From positions 1 to 34,761 of the IMG/VR virus record IMGVR_UViG_3300032309_002445: a DNA stretch of 34,761 bases, one strand, 5' to 3'. Position numbers and translations under genes: made by a program. The notes under the pieces are model-generated. The model made no database searches, had not been told where the DNA came from, and saw nothing but the letters and a program-made list of their open reading frames with translations. This stretch comes from a virus. Shown here piece by piece: positions 1 through 8,092 of this stretch (positions are counted from its first letter, which is position 1; each line of letters opens with the position of its first letter).

Positions 1-2523
1 ATCGTTTGCACCACGAGGATTCGCAAGTAAATTCCAGTTTTCGCGCTGTTTTTCTCTTAGTTCAACAAGTCTTGCTTCTATTTGTTGTTTGGTGCGTAAG
101 TTTCCATTCGCACCTATTCTTTCCAAGAATTGTCCCTGAATTGCTAACAGCCTATTTTGTACATCACCGTACTGTTGTGGGTTCTGTGCGTACCTTTCAA
201 CTTCTGCGAGTAGCGCGTAGTTGAAATCTCTTACAGCAGCCTGTCGTCCATCATTTTCATTAAATGAGTAAGCATCTACATGTAAGCCAAATTGTGCCCT
301 TTGTTCAGGGGTCAAAATTTCGGTGAGCATGCGCTCTACCAATGCTTCGTTTTCAGGTGTAAATTTTGCTACATCCGCTACTTGTGGTTCAAATTTGAGT
401 GCTTTAGGTGCATCTGGTGTTTTTGGTTTAGCAGGAACATCAGGTTTTGCATCAGGCACGACTTCAGGCTTGTCCGCAGAAGGTGGTTTGTTATGTTTTA
501 CAACATCACCCCATGCTTCAATGACTGATTCAATTTCTTCCTTCAGTTCGCGTACATTCATTTCCCTATCGGCACCACGCACAACATCAAGAGGACTTAT
601 ATCGCCCCTGTCTTGTGCTTGTTGAATGCGTTCAAGACGAGCATTAAGCCCAAGGATATTTGTTTCCGCGATACGCAAAGCAGTTCGTTTTTTTGCTTCA
701 GCATCACGGTCATTAGCGCCAGTAAAGTTTTTTGGGTCATTCAAAATCTCTAAGCGTTTACCCAAAACATCTCTGTTTATACGCTCAACGAAAGTATCGT
801 CTCGCAGTGCGTCATTAAGGTTGATTGCGCGTTTTTTAACCACTTTGGGTTTGGGAGTTTTTGGAGTTTTTGACTTTCCTTCAGCAATGTCTATTGCTTC
901 TTGGAATTTCTTGTTTTCAAGTTCCCTGCGACGTCTATCTTGCGCATTGATAGCAATTCGATTAAGTGCACTTATCCTAATTTCTCCCGCGCCATTTTGT
1001 CTTAATATATTAATGTTGTTCTCAATAAACTGGTTCGCTGCTCTTATTTCCGAATTGTTTATGGCTATGCGTTCACGCAAATCGTCGGGGTCACCAAATT
1101 CATCGTCAAGAATTCGTCTTTCAAAGTTTTGTAGGACATCCTCAATTGCATCATCCTCATTTCTCCACTGAACCCTAAATGCTCTTTCTTCATCTATTGA
1201 AAGTCTTCTCACATCTTGAGGCAAGAATGCATCAAGGAAAGCGTCAGGATTGCCACCCTCAAGAGCACGCTCCCTATCAGCATCAGCCAAAATAGCGTCA
1301 GCCTGACGAGCCGCTTCTGCCCGTACTTCTACTGAACGAGCCGCGTTATCGCTATTTCCCGGACCTGCAATATCATCAAATTCAACTTGCCTAAGGGGAA
1401 GATTGTTCTCACCGAAGGCTCTTATGATGTCTGCGGCAATACGGTTTGCATCACCCTCGCCTCTTGCGATTCTTTCATTTACTAAATTGCCGCGTGCGTT
1501 TCGTCTGTTGTCCTCAGAGTAGTAGCGCCCGAATCGTCTCTCTAATTCATTTTTGTCTTCACCCGCATAGTCTGGATTTCTCCAATATGCATCGTTAGGT
1601 AAGCCTCGTCGACGAAAACGATTTCTAACATTTCTTTCTGAGCGTTCATCTGGCTCGCTCTCTATGACATCCTTTGGTTTAGGTCGGCGTGGTTTAACAA
1701 CTTTTGGCTCAACAATAGGTTTTGGCTTCTTTGCTTCTTCTTGTTGCGGTTTAGGTGGTTTTGCTGTTTCTACAACTGCACGGCGACGACGACGAGCGGG
1801 TGCTTCGCCTGTGCGTGGTGCACCGGGTTCGTTGATTTCCCTATCCATCCGTCGTTGTTCAGAATCACGCAGGTTTCCTTCACCACGCGGTTTGACGGGT
1901 CGTCTTGGACGAGCGGGCGCTTCACCTGTGCGTGGCGCACCCGGCTGTTCAATCTCTCTATCCATGCGTCGTTGCTCAGAGTCACGAAGGTTTGGTGCAC
2001 GCCGTCTGCGTGGAGCACGAGGCGCTTCAGGTGTTGAAACAGCCTCAGGTGCATCAACAGATGGTGGACGAGGCGTAACAGTGCGACGCCTTCCACCGCG
2101 AGGAGCAGGAGACGGAACATCTCCGCCATCTAGTCTTTCTGCTACGCCACGCAAACCTCTTTCAAGACGACCAGCGCCACCACCTTCAGGATTTAAGCGT
2201 TGAAGAATTCTGCGCTCACGGCGAGCAATACGACGACCTCTACGAGCGTCGTCAATGTTTTCCATTCTTTCGCCAATGTCGGCAATTTGGTTTGCGATTC
2301 GGCGTGCTACGCCCCAACCGCATGAACGCCCAAACCTGTCAGTGATTTGTCCACCGTATCGTGTCCCCACTGGACAGCGAAAACCACCGCGACGGTTCGT
2401 TCCCGGAATAGACAGACTCGGATCCCAGATAGCACGAACAGCCTTTACTTCATAAGCCATAGTTGACGTGTTCTGTTCGCTAAGGAAAGATTTTGCTTTG
2501 AAGTCAACAGTATTGTTAAGCAT
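1..2523 (-). CDS. Large Arg/Pro-rich protein with Cys-X17-Cys module, C-terminus outside window
   Basis: The frame is open from an ATG at 2523 to the left window edge, giving 841 residues with no stop, so the C-terminus is missing. Residues 25-86 carry a conserved module with GFRCPVGTRYGGQITD and cysteines C50 and C68 spaced Cys-X17-Cys. This module is almost identical to residues 136-197 of the 965-residue protein two genes upstream. An Arg-rich segment follows (about 87-115), then two tandem copies of a 28-residue unit (178-205 and 217-244), a Lys/Pro/Arg linker, and a long charged, probably helical region rich in Asp, Glu, Asn and Arg. The gene starts 3 bases after the preceding stop, so it belongs to the leftward head-locus operon. 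No enzymatic motif was recognised in the visible part. It is probably a virion-associated or capsid-interior protein, by position and shared module only. Confidence 0.8.
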   Translation of the reverse strand, partial: MLNNTVDFKAKSFLSEQNTSTMAYEVKAVRAIWDPSLSIPGTNRRGGFRCPVGTRYGGQITDRFGRSCGWGVARRIANQIADIGERMENIDDARRGRRIARRERRILQRLNPEGGGAGRLERGLRGVAERLDGGDVPSPAPRGGRRRTVTPRPPSVDAPEAVSTPEAPRAPRRRRAPNLRDSEQRRMDREIEQPGAPRTGEAPARPRRPVKPRGEGNLRDSEQRRMDREINEPGAPRTGEAPARRRRRAVVETAKPPKPQQEEAKKPKPIVEPKVVKPRRPKPKDVIESEPDERSERNVRNRFRRRGLPNDAYWRNPDYAGEDKNELERRFGRYYSEDNRRNARGNLVNERIARGEGDANRIAADIIRAFGENNLPLRQVEFDDIAGPGNSDNAARSVEVRAEAARQADAILADADRERALEGGNPDAFLDAFLPQDVRRLSIDEERAFRVQWRNEDDAIEDVLQNFERRILDDEFGDPDDLRERIAINNSEIRAANQFIENNINILRQNGAGEIRISALNRIAINAQDRRRRELENKKFQEAIDIAEGKSKTPKTPKPKVVKKRAINLNDALRDDTFVERINRDVLGKRLEILNDPKNFTGANDRDAEAKKRTALRIAETNILGLNARLERIQQAQDRGDISPLDVVRGADREMNVRELKEEIESVIEAWGDVVKHNKPPSADKPEVVPDAKPDVPAKPKTPDAPKALKFEPQVADVAKFTPENEALVERMLTEILTPEQRAQFGLHVDAYSFNENDGRQAAVRDFNYALLAEVERYAQNPQQYGDVQNRLLAIQGQFLERIGANGNLRTKQQIEARLVELREKQRENWNLLANPRGAND
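1792..1992 (-). repeat. Two tandem copies of a 28-residue coding repeat (39-residue period)
   Basis: Within the partial left-most protein, the unit beginning NLRDSEQRRMDREI and ending PGAPRTGEAPAR occurs at residues 178-205 (bases 1909-1992) and 217-244 (bases 1792-1875). Twenty-six of 28 residues are the same. The units sit in an Arg/Pro-rich linker, so this looks like a duplicated linker segment rather than a folded domain. Confidence 0.8.
2266..2451 (-). repeat. Cys-X17-Cys module, copy 1 (62 residues)
   Basis: Residues 25-86 of the left-most protein, from EVKAVRA through the two cysteines to IADIGER. They match residues 136-197 of the 965-residue protein at 61 of 62 positions (only Ile/Val differs). 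By codon-by-codon comparison, 41 of the 61 matching codons differ silently. The module is therefore conserved as protein, not recently copied as DNA. Confidence 0.9.
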
Positions 2524-2526
2524 TAT

Positions 2527-2838
2527 TTACGCCGTGAAACTTTTCTTATTTGGAAGCGACTTAACTGCTTCGTTGTATAGTTCTTCCGTTACTTGACCGT
2601 CAGAACTGAAACGAGAAGATATTCCTAGAATTTTGCTCAAGATTCTTTCAACTCCGCTTTTGGGGTCAGGGATTTCTTTTCTACCACTAGATGCTGACAA
2701 AATGTCAAAAAGCGCGTTCACTGCGTCCATATCGGAGCCCCTCATTTCAACTACCCCATCAATGTTTTTTACAGCAAAAGAACTATGTTTTTTATCGGTG
2801 TAGAAATCCCTAAATTCCCCTATTGCGAACTCTTTCAT
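2527..2838 (-). CDS. Small hypothetical protein in the head-locus operon
   Basis: 103 residues, no recognised family. It lies 3 bases after the stop of the 965-residue gene and 3 bases before the start of the next gene, so it is clearly an operon member. The N-terminal half (MKEFAIGEFRDFYTDKKH onward) looks like a short mixed alpha/beta unit. The C-terminal half is helical and charged. No cysteines, signal peptide or membrane segment are visible. Its position between two proteins sharing the Cys-X17-Cys module suggests a small accessory or chaperone role, which is a guess from context only. Confidence 0.7.
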   Translation of the reverse strand: MKEFAIGEFRDFYTDKKHSSFAVKNIDGVVEMRGSDMDAVNALFDILSASSGRKEIPDPKSGVERILSKILGISSRFSSDGQVTEELYNEAVKSLPNKKSFTA

Positions 2839-2841
2839 AAT

Positions 2842-5739
2842 TTACCTCTGGTCGACAGGGAGGAATCCGACAACTGTGCTTCGTTTCCTCCGTAGTTTGG
2901 TTAAGTGGTCTTGCATTCCATCATATAATGCTCCTGCTCGCCTAACATTCGCAGGAGTCCTTTCCTGATTTTTCAATGCATCCGCAACGAATTCAGTTTT
3001 CCCAACGCTGAGAACTCTCTCTGTTTTGTTAACAATTTCATCAAATGTTTGTAACATTGCTTCATATGTTTGCTTGCGGATAGCAGCATTACCTATTTGT
3101 TGCAATTCTTGTGATGCCTCACGCATCAAGTTTCGATCCATGAAGAATTCATTTACATAGTCCGAAAAACCACGATTATGAGACCAACCAGCACGAGCGA
3201 GGTCAAGTGGAACGGCTAGTGCTTTCTTTGTTCCATCCGGCGCAGTCACTATTCGACCGATTCCGTTACCTGAATGCCTATCGGACACACCAAGAATAAA
3301 GTTAGACCAAAGGTTAGCCATTCTCATGGGTAGACCCCTGTCCGGTGCTTGTTGTAGTTGTGATTTTACAAAGTCGGTATTTGGGCGCCCTCCATCAGGA
3401 CCTACTTCATGGTCATTGGGAACATCATTGAAAGCCATTGGTGTAACAATAAACTGTGCCCCTGCATTTCGATTCGCACGGGCTCCATATTGTCCAAGGT
3501 CTCGTACGAGTTGAGGCGTTGGCTGAAGCCTGCCATCAGCGATTGCACCATCACCAATGATGCCCACCTCAGCAAGATAGTTCCACCCAACCAATTCCCC
3601 AACGTTGTCTTTATCTTCAGCGGCTTTTAAAACCCAACCTTGGTTGGTCTTTTTCCCATCTTTTCCACGCAAGAAAAATAGTTGAGTAAACCCAATTGCT
3701 CCGCCGCTGGGGGTTATTCTTCTGAACCTAGCATTTAAGTCTGTTTCGTCCGCTGATGCGTTTTGAAACAGAGCCTCAAACATAAATTCCGCCGGAACTT
3801 TCTCAAAATCCCCGCCGTTTTTAACATGGTCAATCGCTTTTTGTTGTGTATCTATTGATTTGTCTTCTTTGTCCACCCATTTGCCAAGACCGCCATTTCC
3901 TCGCTCAATAGGAAGGACTCCATGAGCATTTTCCTTACGAGTGAATGGTCGTAAGGGCGAGCCGTCTGCTTGTTGCATTGGTACCTGTGGTCGTGGTGCT
4001 CTTGGTGGAGCAGGGGGAGCGGGCGGAGTAACGGGAGGCAAGTTTGTCGGACCGACCGCAGGAGGTGGAGTGATTGGCTGAACCACTGCTGGTCTAGCAG
4101 GAGGTGGTTGTGGAGGCTCAGGCAGGGCTCTGATATTTGCACCATTTGCATTAGCCCTGTCTATTTCTGCTTTTTTTACAACATAATGCTTCCCGTTATA
4201 AAGAACTATCTTCAAGTCTTCATCTTGCGCAGCACCTCGTCGCATCTCGTTGCGTTTCCGTAATGCATCTAGCAAACTAACTTGCCCACGCTGACCGGGG
4301 GCGTTGAATGGCTTTCGTGCTGCTCTTACTGGTCGTGCTGGTGCTGGCTCGGGAACATCATCAGGTGTTGGTTTACGGGATGCGCTACGACCCGCATCAA
4401 CTGCTGTAGCGGCGCGACGACGACGACGATTGTTTTGTGGACGCCTTGGTGCTGGTGGTTCAAAGTCTTGCGGTGCACTACGACCGTGAACATCTTTCCA
4501 AGCATCACGCAAGTTATCTTTATTTATCGCGTACCATTCGCGTCGTGTCAACATTCCTGCATTGCCACCACCTTCACGAATTTCACGGACACGCTGTGCA
4601 TACTCGTTGTACTTACGAAGGACATACGGCTGGAATGCTTCAGACTCACCTGCATCAGAAGCCTCTCGTGCTGTTAGTACATCAACATTTTCTGGTTGTG
4701 GGGCGACTCGTGGGCGAGGCTGTGGGCGTCGCTGTCCTTGTGGTGCGGGTTTTGGTGTTGGTTTCGGCTTTGGCTTTGGTTTTGGTGCTGTTTCAGGAAT
4801 AACATCACGGCGTCTATTACGAGGTGGGCGTGCAGATGGTGTTTCTACTTCTTCGTCTCTTGGTGCTTGCCGTCCCCTTCGTCTTGGGACTCTTGGCATA
4901 ATTACTTCATCGCGAACTCTGCGTAATTCTGCTAATGCTTCTTGACGATTTGCTTCACGAACAGGATCTATTTCTCTCTGTGGGCGTGGTGCTCTTGGTG
5001 CATTTCCATCACCGTCAAGTCTTTGAGCAATATCTCTCAAGCCGCCTTCAATACGACCAGTTCGTTGTCCACCCTGTAGACGCGCAATCATTCTTGCGTT
5101 ACGACGGTCAAGACGACGCTTACGCTTGTCGTCATCTCGTTGTTCTAGACGCTCACCAATATCTGCAATTTGGTTAGCAATACGCCGAGCAACACCCCAT
5201 CCGCACGAGCGACCAAACCTATCTGTGATTTGTCCGCCATAACGAGTTCCTACAGGACAACGAAACCCACCACGGCGATTTGTGCCGGGAATGGAAAGGC
5301 TCGGATCCCAAACTGCGCGAACTGCTTTGACTTCAAAGTTTGCTGAAGACCGTGTTTGGTCTGATATGAAAGAAGCCGCCTTGAAAGTTAAAACATTCCT
5401 ATATTCAGCATTAGAGAATTCCGAGAGAAGAACTTCTGAAATTGAAAGAACAGGCAGAGTTACTAATTCCTGAGAATATTGTGGCTCACCATTAAGAAGA
5501 GCAACTTTCTTGGATGTCACTGAACTGTCAGGACTAGGACCTTCAATTATTTTTGAAGAGTCCATTGTCTGCTCTAGTTCGGCTCTTGTTATTTTAGTTT
5601 TAGAGTATTCTTGACGTAAAAATACAGCGATTTCCTTAGCCGATTCTGTCATCGGTTGAAATTTTGTTCCTTCAGGGGTCGTTGAGACCACCATGAAAGG
5701 CGTGTTGTCGCGATTTTTTATAATGAAAACTGATTTCAT
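2842..5739 (-). CDS. 965-aa protein: Cys-X17-Cys module, Pro/Arg-rich linker, kinase-like C-terminal domain
   Basis: Residues 1-115 form a unique N-terminal region. Residues 117-127 (LTFKAASFISD) and 136-197 carry the shared module with C161 and C179. Residues about 205-600 are low-complexity linker rich in Arg, Pro, Ala and Lys, including a KPKPKPKPTPKP run. Residues about 615-965 hold a domain with a kinase-like catalytic layout: VLK with Lys705 as possible ATP-anchoring lysine, a following Glu-rich helix, DRHSGN at 820-825, and Asp846 in PLDLA. DRHxxN followed by Asp is typical of the HipA/PI3-4-kinase/Fam20-like groups of the protein-kinase fold. The domain starts with GGLGKW, also present in the 557-residue protein. 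The ATG start has a GGAAAG ribosome site. It is probably a virion protein with a phosphotransferase-like domain; the substrate is unknown. Confidence 0.75.
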   Translation of the reverse strand: MKSVFIIKNRDNTPFMVVSTTPEGTKFQPMTESAKEIAVFLRQEYSKTKITRAELEQTMDSSKIIEGPSPDSSVTSKKVALLNGEPQYSQELVTLPVLSISEVLLSEFSNAEYRNVLTFKAASFISDQTRSSANFEVKAVRAVWDPSLSIPGTNRRGGFRCPVGTRYGGQITDRFGRSCGWGVARRIANQIADIGERLEQRDDDKRKRRLDRRNARMIARLQGGQRTGRIEGGLRDIAQRLDGDGNAPRAPRPQREIDPVREANRQEALAELRRVRDEVIMPRVPRRRGRQAPRDEEVETPSARPPRNRRRDVIPETAPKPKPKPKPTPKPAPQGQRRPQPRPRVAPQPENVDVLTAREASDAGESEAFQPYVLRKYNEYAQRVREIREGGGNAGMLTRREWYAINKDNLRDAWKDVHGRSAPQDFEPPAPRRPQNNRRRRRAATAVDAGRSASRKPTPDDVPEPAPARPVRAARKPFNAPGQRGQVSLLDALRKRNEMRRGAAQDEDLKIVLYNGKHYVVKKAEIDRANANGANIRALPEPPQPPPARPAVVQPITPPPAVGPTNLPPVTPPAPPAPPRAPRPQVPMQQADGSPLRPFTRKENAHGVLPIERGNGGLGKWVDKEDKSIDTQQKAIDHVKNGGDFEKVPAEFMFEALFQNASADETDLNARFRRITPSGGAIGFTQLFFLRGKDGKKTNQGWVLKAAEDKDNVGELVGWNYLAEVGIIGDGAIADGRLQPTPQLVRDLGQYGARANRNAGAQFIVTPMAFNDVPNDHEVGPDGGRPNTDFVKSQLQQAPDRGLPMRMANLWSNFILGVSDRHSGNGIGRIVTAPDGTKKALAVPLDLARAGWSHNRGFSDYVNEFFMDRNLMREASQELQQIGNAAIRKQTYEAMLQTFDEIVNKTERVLSVGKTEFVADALKNQERTPANVRRAGALYDGMQDHLTKLRRKRSTVVGFLPVDQR
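5149..5334 (-). repeat. Cys-X17-Cys module, copy 2 (62 residues)
   Basis: Residues 136-197 of the 965-residue protein, the counterpart of the module at 2266-2451. One amino-acid difference in 62 residues, against 41 synonymous codon differences. Looser relatives with the same cysteine spacing are at 6590-6646 and 9409-9465. Confidence 0.9.
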
Positions 5740-5834
5740 TGGGTGCTTTCCAAGGAATACGAAGAAGACTTCTGTTCTCCGCCTTTGCCAACGGCGATAT
5801 TGCTATATGAAAATGGTATCACTAATAAGGACAT
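5736..5834 (-). CDS. Possible 32-residue small protein
   Basis: A short frame starts at ATG 5834 (MSLLVIPFSYSNIAVGKG...) and ends at a TGA that overlaps the ATG of the 965-residue gene in an ATGA arrangement. It fills most of the 121-base gap after the 557-residue gene. No convincing ribosome binding site precedes it and no family is recognised. The only support is the ATGA coupling, so it may be chance or a short leader peptide. Confidence 0.2.
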   Translation of the reverse strand: MSLLVIPFSYSNIAVGKGGEQKSSSYSLESTQ

Positions 5835-5860
5835 GGAATTTCAGAGCATTTGTAAATATA

Positions 5861-7534
5861 TTATTTCAAATTCTTCTTGATAAAGGTTTCATAAATCCAG
5901 CGAGGCGCTGTTCTCTCAACACCATCAACACCCGTGTATGTCACCATCTCAAGCGCTTCAGGAATACCACCAAACTGTGTTGAGTACTTAAACGCACCAT
6001 CAGAGTTGGTAGCGAAATCCTCAATGTTTTTTATGATGTTGTCTTTTGTGCTTGATTCAGCAAGAGCGTTAATCATGCGTGGGAATTTTCGCTTCTCGCC
6101 GACGGTGAATGCTCGTGACCGTTCAAGACTGACAACAACACCATTCGGTGCCACGAAAGCAATTTTGCTCATAGATGGTCCACCAAGTAGTGCTAAATCG
6201 TCTGATGTAATGTCTTCAGGCAATTGAATTGCTCGTATCATTGCGCCTTCAACCATGTCAGGGTTTTCGCTGAACGACCGAAGAACGGAAGACGAGACAA
6301 CAGGACGCAGGATTACTCCGTCCCTACGAATCATTCTGCCTTCACCGCGTGGTGCACCTTTCAGGAGCGAGATTGAATCCTTGACAGCAGTATCAAACTT
6401 GCTCTTATTGAAAGCACCCGTTCTAGGGATTTGAGCCATTCGTTGGATTTGGATAGTTCTAGCGTTGCTCGGGTTTCCTTCTAGAACTTCTGAAAGGTTT
6501 TCGGCTCGTGCGTTACCAAGGTTCATTGCTCCACGAACTGCTCGTCCGAGAAGTGCCAAAGGTCCGGGTATTTCAAAGAGTTGAGCACCACAGGTTGAGA
6601 AGCGGTTGTCGGTGAACCTTCCACCATATTCAAATCCAGCAGGGCACCGTGCCTGCCTATTTCGGTTTGGCTTCAGTCGGCTTAAAGCACCACCGCCACC
6701 GCCGGGAACAAGAGCGCCATACACACGAGAACGAATAGGCGATGTAATACTTGAAACATTGCCCGGCGTTATAGCCGAACCAACCGCCTGCAATGCACGA
6801 CCAGCAGGGTTGCTTGACCCAACTAATCCTGCTTTTACTTCAACATCTTCTTCGTCGTTTTTTTCAACACGGTAGCCACCGCCTCGTTTTTTGTATTCAC
6901 GAACAAGCCAAGCATTGGCATACGCAGATGGGTAAACATTAAACTTCTTTTTCGCCTCATTTTTGATACGGGCATAAAGTTCTGGATCCGTAGGAACATT
7001 CTCGCTCTTAAATGTGGTCACATTTATAGGCTTGTTTCCGTCACGAACTTCCGAAGTTTCAGCGCGACGCTTTCTCCGTACGGCAGAATTAATTTCCTCA
7101 GCAGTCATACGCATCGCTATGGATTTCTTTACACACTTGGGGTATTTTCCTGAATCAGCATCTCCCCGTCCGCATGGCTCAAAACCGCCACCCTTTTTTG
7201 GACGAGAGATGTCAACCCATTCTTCATCAAACCATTTTCCAAGACCGCCACGCTTTGTTTCATCACCAACGAAAGTCTCTGCACCAAGGCGAGAAACTCG
7301 TGTTTTTAGATAAAGGGTCGCCTTAAAATTCAAAAGTTCCCTGTTTCCATTAAGTGGGACTTTCCTAATATCGGAGCCACTCTTAAAAATAAAATTCTGT
7401 CTAGATTGTTCAGGATTGAAGTAAATTTCTTGGTCAAGCACGAGATTAGTGCGCTTCATTAGTGTTTTTTCACGCAAAGCAACACGAAAACGCCGAGCAA
7501 AAATATCAAAATTTTGGTTAAATGATTCACTCAT
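5861..7534 (-). CDS. 557-aa head-locus protein with DUF5872-like segment and Cys-X17-Cys motif
   Basis: Residues 67-77 (LLNFKATLYLK) resemble the FKA segment that precedes the cysteine module in neighbouring proteins. Residues 97-220 contain GGLGKWFDEEWVDIS, CGRGDADSGKYPKCV and YPSAYANAWLVREYKKRGG. I recognise these as resembling a small domain (DUF5872-like, recalled from memory) found in phage and giant-virus proteins; its function is unknown. Residues 231-240 contain EVKAG. C297 and C315 form the third Cys-X17-Cys motif (RCPAGFEYGGRFTDNRFSTC), with a Gly/Ala-rich helix following. The C-terminal 230 residues are unassigned and show no DRH kinase signature. The start overlaps the preceding 86-residue gene by 8 bases. 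It is probably a minor capsid or packaged protein, inferred from location. Confidence 0.75.
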   Translation of the reverse strand: MSESFNQNFDIFARRFRVALREKTLMKRTNLVLDQEIYFNPEQSRQNFIFKSGSDIRKVPLNGNRELLNFKATLYLKTRVSRLGAETFVGDETKRGGLGKWFDEEWVDISRPKKGGGFEPCGRGDADSGKYPKCVKKSIAMRMTAEEINSAVRRKRRAETSEVRDGNKPINVTTFKSENVPTDPELYARIKNEAKKKFNVYPSAYANAWLVREYKKRGGGYRVEKNDEEDVEVKAGLVGSSNPAGRALQAVGSAITPGNVSSITSPIRSRVYGALVPGGGGGALSRLKPNRNRQARCPAGFEYGGRFTDNRFSTCGAQLFEIPGPLALLGRAVRGAMNLGNARAENLSEVLEGNPSNARTIQIQRMAQIPRTGAFNKSKFDTAVKDSISLLKGAPRGEGRMIRRDGVILRPVVSSSVLRSFSENPDMVEGAMIRAIQLPEDITSDDLALLGGPSMSKIAFVAPNGVVVSLERSRAFTVGEKRKFPRMINALAESSTKDNIIKNIEDFATNSDGAFKYSTQFGGIPEALEMVTYTGVDGVERTAPRWIYETFIKKNLK

Positions 7535-7787
7535 CTTTTGTTGGTTCTTTCGGTTGTTCTGGTTCAGCGATTTCCGCTGGCAAAGTGGCTTTCCATTTTT
7601 TTGCTAGCACACGTAAAAGTTCAATATTGTCTGTATCTAAAATATTGGTACTAATACTATAATAGGACATTTTAGGGGTGGCGTTTTGAAGGCTATCCCT
7701 CCCTGAAAATGTCACTTCTTGACTCCTTGAGGTGAAGTAAGAGGTTTTGGAAATGCTCGTGCTTGGTGCGACCAATCCGTATCTCAA
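7527..7787 (-). CDS. Small hypothetical protein, 86 aa
   Basis: No recognised family. The N-terminal half is Ser/Thr/Tyr-rich and polar. The C-terminus is an amphipathic helix (IELLRVLAKKWKATL) followed by a Pro/Glu/Lys tail. It overlaps the upstream 102-residue gene by four bases (ATGA) and the downstream 557-residue gene by eight bases, so it is translationally coupled on both sides. That tight packing supports it as a real gene, probably a small structural accessory. Confidence 0.65.
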   Translation of the reverse strand: MRYGLVAPSTSISKTSYFTSRSQEVTFSGRDSLQNATPKMSYYSISTNILDTDNIELLRVLAKKWKATLPAEIAEPEQPKEPTKDE

Positions 7788-8092
7788 AGGTCTTCCCCTT
7801 CGGCTGGTTTCTTTTCCATCTCCACAATTTGCTCATTGGCAAACTTGACGCGAAGCCCATTCAGGACATTTTCTATTTCAGGCGTCACTTCACCAGTCTT
7901 GACATTTTGGTAAGAAAAGCGAGTCAGGAAGTTCTCAAAGGGCAGATTTTTGTTTGCGTCAAAGTATGTGTACCAAGACTTTTGTCTGTCAAATGATTGA
8001 CAAATAACTTCATATTTTTCTTCATTATGGACAAATGCGATGGGTTCAAATTTTGTGTATTCATCGCCAGTGATTAGTGCGTAGGAAGCCAT
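7784..8092 (-). CDS. Small hypothetical protein, 102 aa
   Basis: Starts at an ATG that overlaps the stop of the 528-residue kinase-like gene by one base (TAATG) and ends with ATGA coupling to the 86-residue gene. It appears as a compact alpha/beta protein (YALITGDEYTKFEPIAFVHNEE, then aromatic-rich WYTYFDANKNLPFENFL) with an acidic tail ending AEGEDL. No family, cysteine cluster or membrane segment is recognised. Coupling to the kinase-like gene suggests similar expression levels. Confidence 0.7.
   Translation of the reverse strand: MASYALITGDEYTKFEPIAFVHNEEKYEVICQSFDRQKSWYTYFDANKNLPFENFLTRFSYQNVKTGEVTPEIENVLNGLRVKFANEQIVEMEKKPAEGEDL

Noticed and set aside
1786-2200. Possible CRISPR-like or satellite repeat in the GC-rich left region
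   Set aside because: The repetition is coding (two 28-residue units plus Arg/Pro codons), without spaced identical DNA repeats.
626-2203. Plus-strand frames of 179-181 residues over the left-most gene
   Set aside because: They are complementary to Arg/Glu-rich codons of the continuous minus-strand gene, which carries the conserved Cys module.
4282-4945. Plus-strand frames over the Pro/Arg linker of the 965-residue gene
   Set aside because: Trp/Cys-rich, no ribosome site, and explained by the opposite strand's Pro/Arg codons.
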